Assembly (NCBI RefSeq): GCF_040545805.1
Contig: NZ_JBEPMO010000001.1
Location: forward strand, 1 to 64,000
Direction: 5' to 3'
Source of the DNA: Moheibacter stercoris
GTDB taxonomy: Bacteria > Bacteroidota > Bacteroidia > Flavobacteriales > Weeksellaceae
Length of the DNA: 64,000 bases
This document shows, in pieces, positions 34,321 to 42,781 of this stretch (position 1 is the stretch's first letter; every line of letters begins with the position of its first letter). The position numbers and the translations under genes were made by a program. Under the pieces are notes generated by a model. It did no database searches, was not told the DNA's origin, and was given only the letters and a program-made list of their open reading frames with translations.

Positions 34321-35682
34321 TTATTTTTGTTCGTATTCTGTATCCCAATCTGTTCCTTCGTCTCCTTTTTGACCTTCCATTTTGATCATAAAATTTTTCG
34401 CTGGGAAATATGGTTTCATATGGATGTCTAAATAAATTCGGTCTTTTTGAATCGGATCTTGTTCAAATTTTCTGATTTCGAAGTTTTCAATCAATTTGTC
34501 TGGACCTGTAATGCTATCCAAAAATTGAACGATTTGGGTCATAATTTCTTTTCTTGTTTTGGCTGTGAAATTTTCAAATGCACGACGATTCAAGAAATCC
34601 ATCAATACTTTGGTTACATAGTCAAAAACACGTACAACCGAGTAAGTTTGCAATCCTAAATTGTCTCCGTTGAACAAAGTTTTGGCAGAAAACGCCATCA
34701 CCTTTTCGTATTCTTTCACCATTGGGATCAATCCCATATTCTCCAAATTGGCAATTTCACTTTTCTTCAAATCAAATTTTACTCCTCCCACTTCGTTGAT
34801 GCCACCAAACTTCTTACCGGCAGTTACTTGCGACATTAAGGTGTTGTAAATTTTACCCGCCAAAGCAGCTGATGGTGGAACATATAAATCTTCCTCTTCT
34901 CCTACTTCATCAAATTTCCCACGTCCCACTAACCAGTTGCAGGTCATCAAAACATTGGAACGGTAAATATCTCCACCGGTTAATCCAGAGCTATCAAACA
35001 TTTCCATCACATCATCTGGCTCATCTAAATGCGCAAAATCGGTTACCAACATTACTTTGTTGTTGTGTGCAATTTTTGCCCATTTTTCAATGACTACATT
35101 GTTTCCTAAATAACCTGGAATCACCAATAATCCATAGTTGTTCTTCAAGTCTAAACGGTCATAATTGTTGACCAATTCTTGGTGGATGGCATCAATGAAA
35201 CGTGTATTGTCCAAATCTTGTAATTGTTCCAATTCGGCATTGATGATGGTGACGTTTTTGACTTTGTCTTGTTCGGTATTTTTATAGAATAAAGCGACTG
35301 TACGATAGGCTTCCTCCAACAAACGAGTTTCTTCGATTGCAGTAGCCAAATTTTTGGTCAAAGTTTCTTCTGCTACTTTGCGTTTGTCTTCACTTTGCGC
35401 AACCATATCCGTCAAATTATCGGATTGCAAAACAGAAGCCCACATTTCCAAGGTTTTCAAAAGTGTTTCTCTTTCTCCTTGTTTTGCGGCTTCATTCAAG
35501 AATATTTTTCTTCGTGCTTTACGCTCAGGATTCATATTCTGAACCCCTTCAATAGATGTTTCCAATAAATCAAAACCACCATATTTGGCAAGTTTCTCTG
35601 CACTTTCCTTCTGTTTACTTGCTTCTCTTACTCCTTGACTAGAGGCTGCAACATTTTGTGCTTGTAATTGCTCTTTTGACAT
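34321..35682 (-). CDS. tssC: T6SS contractile sheath large subunit TssC
   Basis: 453 residues with sheath features: NYGLLVIPGYLGNNVVIEKWAKIA, KKSEIANLENMGLIPMV, VVRVFDYVTKVLMDFLNRRAFENFTAKT. It is the smaller Bacteroidota form and begins MSKEQLQAQNVAASSQGV. TssB and TssC assemble the sheath whose contraction fires the TssD tube and which TssH recycles. tssB lies 31 bp upstream. Confidence 0.95.
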   Translation of the reverse strand: MSKEQLQAQNVAASSQGVREASKQKESAEKLAKYGGFDLLETSIEGVQNMNPERKARRKIFLNEAAKQGERETLLKTLEMWASVLQSDNLTDMVAQSEDKRKVAEETLTKNLATAIEETRLLEEAYRTVALFYKNTEQDKVKNVTIINAELEQLQDLDNTRFIDAIHQELVNNYDRLDLKNNYGLLVIPGYLGNNVVIEKWAKIAHNNKVMLVTDFAHLDEPDDVMEMFDSSGLTGGDIYRSNVLMTCNWLVGRGKFDEVGEEEDLYVPPSAALAGKIYNTLMSQVTAGKKFGGINEVGGVKFDLKKSEIANLENMGLIPMVKEYEKVMAFSAKTLFNGDNLGLQTYSVVRVFDYVTKVLMDFLNRRAFENFTAKTRKEIMTQIVQFLDSITGPDKLIENFEIRKFEQDPIQKDRIYLDIHMKPYFPAKNFMIKMEGQKGDEGTDWDTEYEQK

Positions 35683-35713
35683 AATTTAGGAATTTTTAAT
35701 TAGGGGGTTTCTA

Positions 35714-36163
35714 TTATTTACTTGTGTTAAGTTCTGCAATTAGATCTTGAATGGTTTCCAATAAAGCTGTCTTCGCATCTGGATCGTCCAAAGCTGCTTT
35801 TAAAATCTTGTTGGATTTCAATTGCTTGATGATCTTTTGGTATTGGTCCTTTTCGGTTTCCAAATTGGATAAGAATTTACTTTGATTGGTAATTCCTTTG
35901 ACACCAAAATCGCCTAAGTTGGAAAATTTTAAATCTTCTGTTTTCATCGCTCCTTCTGCATTTTCAAAATTTACCTTTACAGAAGGTTTGAAGTGCTCAA
36001 ATACTTGCTCAATGGTGTTCAATCCTTGAACCAATTCTGGTCTGATTGGGGTATCACCTGTTAATTTTTGAGCGATTAATGTTCTGTTTTGAGGGATTTC
36101 TAGGATCGCTTCATTAGCATCCAATTTTACTTCGTTACCTCCAATGCCATAATTTGACGCCAT
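35714..36163 (-). CDS. tssB: T6SS contractile sheath small subunit TssB
   Basis: 149 residues starting MASNYGIGGNEVKLDANEAILEIPQNRTLIAQKLTGD. It has the conserved IRPELVQGLNTIEQVFEHFKPSVKVNFE and FSNLGDFG, followed by a helical C-terminus. This corresponds to TssB/VipA of the T6SS-iii type and partners TssC. The gene is preceded by tssO at 15 bp. Confidence 0.94.
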   Translation of the reverse strand: MASNYGIGGNEVKLDANEAILEIPQNRTLIAQKLTGDTPIRPELVQGLNTIEQVFEHFKPSVKVNFENAEGAMKTEDLKFSNLGDFGVKGITNQSKFLSNLETEKDQYQKIIKQLKSNKILKAALDDPDAKTALLETIQDLIAELNTSK

Positions 36164-36178
36164 AATTTAATAAGTTTT

Positions 36179-36694
36179 TTAGTTTGCTTTGTTGATTTGT
36201 CGACAGACCTCTAGGTCTCTTTTTATTGTTTCAATCTCCTTTTTGTAAATATCAATTTGCGCAAGGAGTTTATCCAATTCTTCACGGCTTCCGCCCATCA
36301 TTTGTATGGTTTTTTTGGCATCAATCAATTGACGATTGGTCACCAAAATATTGTCGTACATATTGTCTCTTACTAGACTATCTTTCAAAGGAATCGATTG
36401 TTGCATTCCCAATAAAATGGAAATAGCCTTTTGCTGATTGTAGTAGAAATCTTGCCCCGGTGCATTCAAAGAATCTATGGTTGATTTTAAGGTTTCCATT
36501 TCACCGGCAAATTTTTCTTGAAAATTGAATTCGTTTCGCATGACAATATTGTCTTTGCGCAACTCTTCATTTTCCTTCCAAGGCAAATAATAGTTAAAAT
36601 AAACAGCAAATAAAATGATGAGTACTGTGGTGATGAATACACCTAGAAATACCAAGAAAGAAACGGTTCTTTCTCGTTTGTTTAATACTTCCAT
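36179..36694 (-). CDS. tssO: T6SS transmembrane protein TssO
   Basis: 171 residues with a short cytoplasmic start (MEVLNKRERTVS), one transmembrane helix (FLVFLGVFITTVLIILFAVYFNYYL) and a periplasmic coiled coil (PWKENEELRKDNIVMRNEF). A second coiled coil lies at the C-terminus (ELDKLLAQIDIYKKEIETIKRDLE). This is the TssO architecture of the Bacteroidota membrane complex that replaces TssJLM. The coiled-coil tail could oligomerise the complex. Confidence 0.85.
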   Translation of the reverse strand: MEVLNKRERTVSFLVFLGVFITTVLIILFAVYFNYYLPWKENEELRKDNIVMRNEFNFQEKFAGEMETLKSTIDSLNAPGQDFYYNQQKAISILLGMQQSIPLKDSLVRDNMYDNILVTNRQLIDAKKTIQMMGGSREELDKLLAQIDIYKKEIETIKRDLEVCRQINKAN

Positions 36695-36721
36695 AATGTC
36701 TAGTAAGTTTTGTTAGTTTGT

Positions 36722-37897
36722 TTAGTCTTCTAAAAATGATTTGCGGCTTTTCGGTTTGGAATCCATGATACCGATTTCGGTTTCTTGTCTTTCCTTGACA
36801 AATATGCCTGTTTCTTTTTTTCTTCCAATATAATCCAATCTGCTTAAAGCAGCAAATATTTCATCGATAGTTCGTATAAAATTGATGTTTTTTTCAATCA
36901 AATTATACATATCTATATGATCGTAGTCGGTGTTGATCAAATGACTGAACAACAAATCAAAATCTCCTTGTTGTATACTGCACCATTCCGAAAAATAATT
37001 CAATAATTCTTCTTTCCCAGTTCCTGATTTTGCTTCGATATAATTTTTCATGATCCTTCCCAAACCGATCACTTTGTCCAACATCATAGCAGGCGGTTCA
37101 TAAGGCGAAATTTGCCTCGCACTATTGATGGTTTGCGCTAAATAATCAGTCATTTTATTGCACAAATCCAGAATCATCAAAGACAATAAATTGTTCTGAT
37201 TTTTGGTGTGAATTTTCTGAATAATCTGAACCGTATGAATTTCCAATTGGCCCAAAAATTTCATAATGAATTGGTGCAATTCCAATAATTTCGGATGACT
37301 TTCCACCGTCGTACAAGCGGGAATATAAGTTTCATCCATATAGGTTTCTACCGAATTACAGACAATTTTGCCAATCGTTAATTGGGTTTTACCATAACCC
37401 GATTTGTTTCTGGTTTCTGGAACGATACTCAAATGATATTCTGGAACCAAATAGGGATATCTTGGTGGATTTTCTTCTGGATCTGGATCGCCAAATGGAA
37501 TTTGATGATGAGGATTGACCGTTAGGTTGACCAAAAGTATTTTCTCTTGTCCATTTCTCAATTCATCTTCATCTAACTTCAAATTGTATTCCGCTTCCAG
37601 ATGGAGTGCGTGCGCAATCAAAGGACTAACATTGATGCGTTCTCCTCCCAACGTAATGGCCTGACATTCCTCTAACTGAACTTTGATCATCTTGTGGTTG
37701 TCCACAAAGAAATTCAGCTTTAGCGGATTGCCTTGTTGCCGATTGGAAATCAATCCAAAATTTATTTCCGTCAAATGTACTTGCCCAATGGAAGTAGCCA
37801 TTTGTTGAGAATAATTCTGGATCGCAAGGAAATGGTTTTTATTAATTTTCATACCGTCGATCCAATTCACCGGTAGAAATTGTTGTTTATCTGTCAT
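36722..37897 (-). CDS. tssK: T6SS baseplate subunit TssK
   Basis: 391 residues starting FLPVNWIDGMKINKNHFLAIQNYSQQ, then NFGLISNRQQGNPLKLNFFVDN and ECQAITLGGERINVSP. The first half is the TssK shell domain and the rest helical. TssK trimers connect the TssFG wedges to the membrane complex, which in T6SS-iii means to TssN. It ends NSKPKSRKS-like and is followed 27 bp later by tssO. Confidence 0.9.
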   Translation of the reverse strand: MTDKQQFLPVNWIDGMKINKNHFLAIQNYSQQMATSIGQVHLTEINFGLISNRQQGNPLKLNFFVDNHKMIKVQLEECQAITLGGERINVSPLIAHALHLEAEYNLKLDEDELRNGQEKILLVNLTVNPHHQIPFGDPDPEENPPRYPYLVPEYHLSIVPETRNKSGYGKTQLTIGKIVCNSVETYMDETYIPACTTVESHPKLLELHQFIMKFLGQLEIHTVQIIQKIHTKNQNNLLSLMILDLCNKMTDYLAQTINSARQISPYEPPAMMLDKVIGLGRIMKNYIEAKSGTGKEELLNYFSEWCSIQQGDFDLLFSHLINTDYDHIDMYNLIEKNINFIRTIDEIFAALSRLDYIGRKKETGIFVKERQETEIGIMDSKPKSRKSFLED

Positions 37898-37918
37898 TGT
37901 TCGTTTTTAAGGTTTTGA

Positions 37919-38851
37919 TCATCCTACATATTCTACTTCTGGTTGTATTTCAAGATTTTCTTGTTGGGCTGTACTTCTTTGGCAAATCACTACACTATCT
38001 TCCTCAATCCCATTCATATACATAGGCAAATCGGGATTGATGTATTTAGACACACCATACCATCTTGGTTTTAAATAAAATACCCAATGTTGTAAATTTC
38101 CTTCTTCGTCGGTCAATTGAATCGGACTATCTGGATTTCTATCGTTGTAATCATGCACAAAATGATAAAACAATCGTCCGAAATCCATTCGCATAGGCGA
38201 TTTCGCTCTAAATTCCGTTCGGATTGGAGAATCAGGTTGCTTCAAAAACACAAAGGTGATCACGACCATATCTCTGAATTCATCATCCTTTGGCTCTGGA
38301 AAGAAATCTGCTGGTGGAAAAGCCCAAGTTTTGTACACTTTGGCTGGAATGGAAACGGACGTTCTAAAGGTCGCATAAATCAAAGTCGGAATCAAAAAAG
38401 CCAACATACTTCCCATCATAATGTACATATAGGTCACACTGTTGAAATAGGAATAAACCAATAGAAACGGTATTAATCCAAAGACTGCAATCATCAAACA
38501 GAAAACAGGTTCCAACCATATCTTATCGTTGACTTTGAACATATCTAAATAGGCACGATATATAAAGGCGTGTCCAATGCCTAGTAGAAACATCAGAATT
38601 TGGAAGAATAATAATTTGCCTGATAAACTTTTGATCGTTTCTGATTGTCCAACAAAGGCCACTAAGGCAAATACTAGAATAGATGAAAATAAATACACAT
38701 AGTATTTCTTTCTGAATTGGGTTTTAAAATCTTTGACCTTGTCGGTAAATAACATCGAAAGGATAACTCCCAAAATAAGTAATATTCCAATCGTAATCAA
38801 TAGTTGTGGGTCGATAAGTTCTCTAAAGTTGGGTCTGTAAGTCGGTCTCAT
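37919..38851 (-). CDS. tssN: T6SS membrane-complex protein TssN
   Basis: 310 residues with five or so transmembrane helices in the first 165 residues (LLITIGILLILGVILSMLF, YVYLFSSILVFALVAFVG, FFQILMFLLGIGHAFIY, PVFCLMIAVFGLIPFLLVYS, YIMMGSMLAFLIPTLIYA). A cytoplasmic domain follows (VYKTWAFPPADFFPEPKDDEFRDMVVITF). This is the TssN layout. It is reported to link the Bacteroidota membrane complex to the baseplate. tssG and tssK flank it, 2 and 21 bp away. Confidence 0.88.
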   Translation of the reverse strand: MRPTYRPNFRELIDPQLLITIGILLILGVILSMLFTDKVKDFKTQFRKKYYVYLFSSILVFALVAFVGQSETIKSLSGKLLFFQILMFLLGIGHAFIYRAYLDMFKVNDKIWLEPVFCLMIAVFGLIPFLLVYSYFNSVTYMYIMMGSMLAFLIPTLIYATFRTSVSIPAKVYKTWAFPPADFFPEPKDDEFRDMVVITFVFLKQPDSPIRTEFRAKSPMRMDFGRLFYHFVHDYNDRNPDSPIQLTDEEGNLQHWVFYLKPRWYGVSKYINPDLPMYMNGIEEDSVVICQRSTAQQENLEIQPEVEYVG

Positions 38852-38853
38852 AG

Positions 38854-39792
38854 CTAAATCCTTGTTGTGATTCCTAAAATGGGATGATTGTTTTCTTCTA
38901 GTTTAAATTCCTTTTGTTCTTGTTCTAATTCTAAGAAAGTGGTCACTTCTACTTCCATTGGAAAAATGTATTCATAGAATATTTCCAAAAATTGCTGCAT
39001 AGGTCCTTGATGCAAATAATCTTTAAAATTGGATTGGTGAATGGGCCCAATTTTGACTTCCATCGGAATAGTTGGGTCTAAATAGGTGCCTCCACATACC
39101 AAATCAATTCCTAGTTGATTGTCGCCTAGTAAAACAGCTTCTGTCGGTTGATTAATTTCTTTAAAATCATGAATCTGAATTTCTACTTTCTCATGAAGCA
39201 AATAACTTAGACAGATTTCAGTTAGGGGTAAATTCCCGACAATTTCATACATATAAGGTATCAATCGAATGAATTTCGCTGTTAGACTTTGAGGCAGTTT
39301 TTGACTAATTCCCCAAAAATTATACAAGAAATCCATCGGTTTTTCTCCATTCAATTGAAGCAAATACCTTTTTTCTCGTTTTTCACGATCGAGCGCATGC
39401 TCAAAAAACTCATTTTCAAATGGCAAGAAAAATAACCTTGCATTTTCTTCTTCCTTTTTTCTTTCTTGGTAATGTTTTGCCATTTCGTCGGCAGAAACAT
39501 TGGTGTGCTGAAATTGACGATAATGCAAAATTCCTTCTGGAAGCGTATCATAAATTCCATCTCTGGAAAGATTTACTTTTAAAAATTGTCTTGCATCAAA
39601 TTCAAAATCGATGACATCTGCCCCAACAATATCTTTCCGATAGGATCTCTTGAATTGACTCAACGGATTGACATAATAATTCAAATCTTGTGAGGCATCC
39701 AATTCATCCAATATAGAAGCTACTACAACTTCCGCTCGTAAGTCATAGGGCAATTGGTTGATTTTTGCTTGTATGTAATTAATTACTTCCAC
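38854..39792 (-). CDS. tssG: T6SS baseplate subunit TssG
   Basis: About 312 residues from the GTG at 39792 (VEVINYIQAKINQLPYDLRAEVV). A longer form from ATG 39852 would overlap the upstream lipoprotein gene by 74 bp and is less likely. TssG marks include YLLQLNGEKPMDFLYNFWGISQKLPQSLTAKFIRLIPYMYEIVGNLPLTEICLSYLL and the late MEVKIGPIHQSNFKDYLHQGP. It pairs with TssF in the wedge. Sequence identity to Proteobacterial TssG is low, as is normal for this subtype. Confidence 0.85.
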   Translation of the reverse strand: MEVINYIQAKINQLPYDLRAEVVVASILDELDASQDLNYYVNPLSQFKRSYRKDIVGADVIDFEFDARQFLKVNLSRDGIYDTLPEGILHYRQFQHTNVSADEMAKHYQERKKEEENARLFFLPFENEFFEHALDREKREKRYLLQLNGEKPMDFLYNFWGISQKLPQSLTAKFIRLIPYMYEIVGNLPLTEICLSYLLHEKVEIQIHDFKEINQPTEAVLLGDNQLGIDLVCGGTYLDPTIPMEVKIGPIHQSNFKDYLHQGPMQQFLEIFYEYIFPMEVEVTTFLELEQEQKEFKLEENNHPILGITTRI

Positions 39793-40459
39793 CTTTCTCT
39801 TCTTGTTGAACTCTACCTGCGGCGATATATCTGGTTTGAAAATACGAATCATTGAAATCGAAAATGGCCAATCCCGAACTACGGGTGCTCATTAAAATCT
39901 TATCGTTTCTCAAATAAATGGCAACGTCTGAAACGGGCAAATCTTTGTTATAACGGAAGAAAATTAAATCTCCTTCCTCCAAAAATGCACGTCCGGTAAA
40001 TTTCTCAACAAGTGGAGAAGTGAATATTTCCGCTGCAGAAGCAGCAGGAAGTTTTATTTTATAAACTTGATTGTATAATGCTTGAGTAAAAGGAACCATA
40101 TTAAGTCCTTGTTTACTCATGTTCTTTTCATGGGTATAAGGTGTATTGATCCATTCATCTATAAAGCCATAAAAAGAATAATTTTGAATCTCTTTTGGCG
40201 TTACATTCAAGATGATGGCATATTTTTCTTTTAGTTGAATTTCGCGATCCGTTAGGTTTGCATCATATTCATTTGCCTTAACAACTACTGCATCATTTAA
40301 ACCTAAATCTTTTTTGATGGCAGCTTCGTCAAATTGAAATTTATACGGAACTTCGTTTATATATTTAGGCGATCCACATGCCAAAAATAAGGCACAGCAC
40401 GCCAAGATAGGGGGCATTTTTTTATTCAAAGTAATTAGGTTTTTAAGTTTATATGCCAA
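39779..40459 (-). CDS. T6SS lipoprotein with a degenerate NlpC/P60 fold (TssQ candidate)
   Basis: 226 residues, lipoprotein signal ending in CALFLACGS. The second half follows an NlpC/P60 hydrolase plan: EWINTPYTHEKNMSKQG, LNMVPFTQALYNQVY, EGDLIFFRYN, VSDVAIYL, and a C-terminal RYIAAGRV. The catalytic Cys expected in DCSGF is missing (LNMVPF) and the His expected before VAIYL is Asp. It is probably a structural pseudo-enzyme. As first gene of the core operon it fits TssQ, the lipoprotein of the five-part TssNQOPR complex, though I cannot confirm that family by sequence. Confidence 0.65.
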   Translation of the reverse strand: MAYKLKNLITLNKKMPPILACCALFLACGSPKYINEVPYKFQFDEAAIKKDLGLNDAVVVKANEYDANLTDREIQLKEKYAIILNVTPKEIQNYSFYGFIDEWINTPYTHEKNMSKQGLNMVPFTQALYNQVYKIKLPAASAAEIFTSPLVEKFTGRAFLEEGDLIFFRYNKDLPVSDVAIYLRNDKILMSTRSSGLAIFDFNDSYFQTRYIAAGRVQQEEKGGSN

Positions 40460-40490
40460 ATATAATTAAAATTTTTATTTGGTTTTAGTA

Positions 40491-40498
40491 TATTTTTG
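40491..40498 (+). promoter_or_regulatory. Divergent T6SS core promoter region (possible -7 box)
   Basis: The 118-bp gap between the divergent lipoprotein and PKD genes must contain promoters for both core units. TATTTTTG at this position fits the TAnnTTTG -7 consensus for the plus strand. The gap is very AT-rich and I could not place a -33 box at proper spacing. Confidence 0.35.
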
Positions 40499-40577
40499 TA
40501 TGTTTATAAAGTCTTTTATAAAACCTAAAGTATAAAAGACACCTAATGTACTAACAGAACTTACTAACTTATTAACT

Positions 40578-41657
40578 ATGTCTAACCAACATCGTGAGAC
40601 TAACTTTTGGTCTAAAATTGATTATCGTATTGTTTTATTTTTTGCAGCATTTCTATTAATTGCGCTTGCCATTCTTCTTTATAGAATGTGGACCCAAGTG
40701 GATTGTGAAAATGTAAAATTGGAAGCCCAATCCAAAAATTTCTTAGAAAATGAAAATGTTCAGTTTTCTACCAATATCCAAGATGCCAAAGAATATTTAT
40801 GGGACTTCGGAGATGGTTCTCCCCTTTCCAAAACAGCCAATCCTATCCATAATTATATATTGCCAGGAAAATATTTCGTGCGCTTAACGATCAATGGGAA
40901 TTGCTATGCCGAAAAAGAAATTTTGATCAAAGACATCGATGATATTGTTCTGCACGAAACGGTTCCAGAAATCATCGCGCCAGATGTCGTAAGAGTAGGC
41001 GACCCTATTCCTTTTGATTATTATTTTGCCGATGAAACCAAAGATGTATTTTCTTGGGAATGGAGTTTTGGAGAATCTGGGGAAATGGATAAAATTGAAA
41101 AAAATCCGACTTATGTTTTTCAGACTCCGGGCCAAAAAAGAATTTCCTTAATTATCAATGGTGATGTTCGATACATTTCCTCCAAAAGTATTTTTGTCAA
41201 ACCAAGAGAACCCATTGTCAATAATTTCCAATACCGACAAAGAATTCGTCAATCAGTTGAATTGGATCCAGGTCCAGCGCAAATTGACCCTTTGGATGAA
41301 TACGTCATGAATTTACCAGTAGCTCCAACACCTATACCTTTTGTGGAGCCACCTGTAATTGAAAAGAAAATGGCTCCCGATATTTCAAGCGAACAATTTG
41401 AAATCTTATTGCTAAAAGTCGCAGAACAATCCAAAACCAAAGAGGATTTCAGCGAATATATCTGCAATCAATATGAAATTCCTGTTATTAAAAACGATGA
41501 TGAACTTTTAACATTTGCAGACTTTTGTTTAAAAATCAAAGGTGAAAAAATCAAAGTTGAAACCTTACTGCTTAATAGGGACAAAGAGAACAATTGTATT
41601 GTGAGTATAAACATTCAATACAAAGTGAAGAAGAATCTAATTTGGATGAAAGACTAA
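40578..41657 (+). CDS. T6SS membrane-complex PKD protein 1 (TssP-like)
   Basis: 359 residues. A short cytoplasmic start and one transmembrane helix (YRIVLFFAAFLLIALAILLYRMW) lead to two periplasmic PKD domains (YLWDFGDGSPLSKTANPIHNY; FSWEWSFGESGEMD-KIEKNPTYVF). A proline-rich linker and a conserved C-terminal domain follow (FSEYICNQYEIPVIKN ... KVKKNLIWMKD). It is paralogous to the next gene. Domain layout and position suggest a periplasmic arm of the TssNQOPR-type complex, possibly TssP; the assignment is inference. Confidence 0.7.
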   Translation: MSNQHRETNFWSKIDYRIVLFFAAFLLIALAILLYRMWTQVDCENVKLEAQSKNFLENENVQFSTNIQDAKEYLWDFGDGSPLSKTANPIHNYILPGKYFVRLTINGNCYAEKEILIKDIDDIVLHETVPEIIAPDVVRVGDPIPFDYYFADETKDVFSWEWSFGESGEMDKIEKNPTYVFQTPGQKRISLIINGDVRYISSKSIFVKPREPIVNNFQYRQRIRQSVELDPGPAQIDPLDEYVMNLPVAPTPIPFVEPPVIEKKMAPDISSEQFEILLLKVAEQSKTKEDFSEYICNQYEIPVIKNDDELLTFADFCLKIKGEKIKVETLLLNRDKENNCIVSINIQYKVKKNLIWMKD

Positions 41658-41689
41658 AAAATTTACTGAAAACTTATTGAATTTAGATT

Positions 41690-42754
41690 ATGAAAAAGAA
41701 AAAAACACCCTACAATAGCCTCTTTTCCAACTTTGATTACCGTATTTTACTCTTATTCTTGACCTTAATTATCATTGGATTGATTGTTTTTTGGTTTCGA
41801 TCAAAAAATGCAATGGATTGTGGTGAAGCCAAAATGCTTATCAAATCTGAAAATTTTGCCGCCGGTGAAGTGGTGGAATTTTTCAATGATACCGAAAATG
41901 CAACCGAATGGGAATGGGATTTTGGCGATGGTTCACCCAAAGATTATCGCAAAAGTACTTTGCACAAATATGAATCACCGGGAGTGTATCGCGTACGCTT
42001 AACCATCAATAAAAATTGTCACAAAGAACAATTAATCGAAATCACCGATCAAGGTAGAATCATTGACCGCACCAAACTTCCTTACATTGTTGGACCAGAT
42101 CGTATTGAAGTGGGCGAACCCGTAACCTTTCGATACAATTATTATACAGATCAAACCATGTCTTGGCAATGGAGTTTCGGAGAATCTGGGCAAATAGACG
42201 CAACAGACGAATATCCAACCTATATATTCCAATATCCAGGAAAAAAAGTCGTAACGCTTATTATCAATGGCGAAATTGATTATAAAGCCTATAAGACTTT
42301 GTATGTAGTTCCCAAAAAAGCTTATGACGGAGAAAAAGATACGCTTCAAGCTTATGTGTATCAAAGATCTGTAGAGAGCTTTGACAAACCTGAAGGAAAT
42401 CCACCAAAGAGTAGAATTCCAGCTGCTGTGCAAAACATTCCGTTGACTCGCCAGAGCAATGATGGAACGATGGCTCCAGATATTTCTACCGAACGATTTA
42501 AATTGGCGCTGGAACATGTAATCAAACAAACCAAAGACAAAAAAGAATTAGAAGAATATTTCTGTCAAAACAAAGACATTCCAGTAATGAAAAATGGAAA
42601 AGACATCATTCCTTATTCTGAATTCTTAAATGATGTAACGGGCAAAGATGTCAAAATTGAATCCATTCGTTTACACAAAAATAATTTCAACTGTATTGAG
42701 AGTTTTACCATTCATTACAAAGTGAAAAAATTCATGATTTGGACAGAAGATTAA
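41690..42754 (+). CDS. T6SS membrane-complex PKD protein 2 (TssP-like)
   Basis: 354 residues, same plan as the gene 33 bp upstream: transmembrane helix YRILLLFLTLIIIGLIVFWF, two PKD domains (WEWDFGDGSPKDYRKSTLHKY; MSWQWSFGESGQIDATDEYPTYIF), linker, and a C-terminal domain ending KVKKFMIWTED. Both copies keep the WDFGDGSP PKD core and the KVKK-WIW/MIW end. The tandem duplication may give a hetero-oligomeric periplasmic ring. It is followed 27 bp later by tssH. Confidence 0.7.
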   Translation: MKKKKTPYNSLFSNFDYRILLLFLTLIIIGLIVFWFRSKNAMDCGEAKMLIKSENFAAGEVVEFFNDTENATEWEWDFGDGSPKDYRKSTLHKYESPGVYRVRLTINKNCHKEQLIEITDQGRIIDRTKLPYIVGPDRIEVGEPVTFRYNYYTDQTMSWQWSFGESGQIDATDEYPTYIFQYPGKKVVTLIINGEIDYKAYKTLYVVPKKAYDGEKDTLQAYVYQRSVESFDKPEGNPPKSRIPAAVQNIPLTRQSNDGTMAPDISTERFKLALEHVIKQTKDKKELEEYFCQNKDIPVMKNGKDIIPYSEFLNDVTGKDVKIESIRLHKNNFNCIESFTIHYKVKKFMIWTED

Positions 42755-42781
42755 ATCCATAAACCTAATTACGAACAGAAC

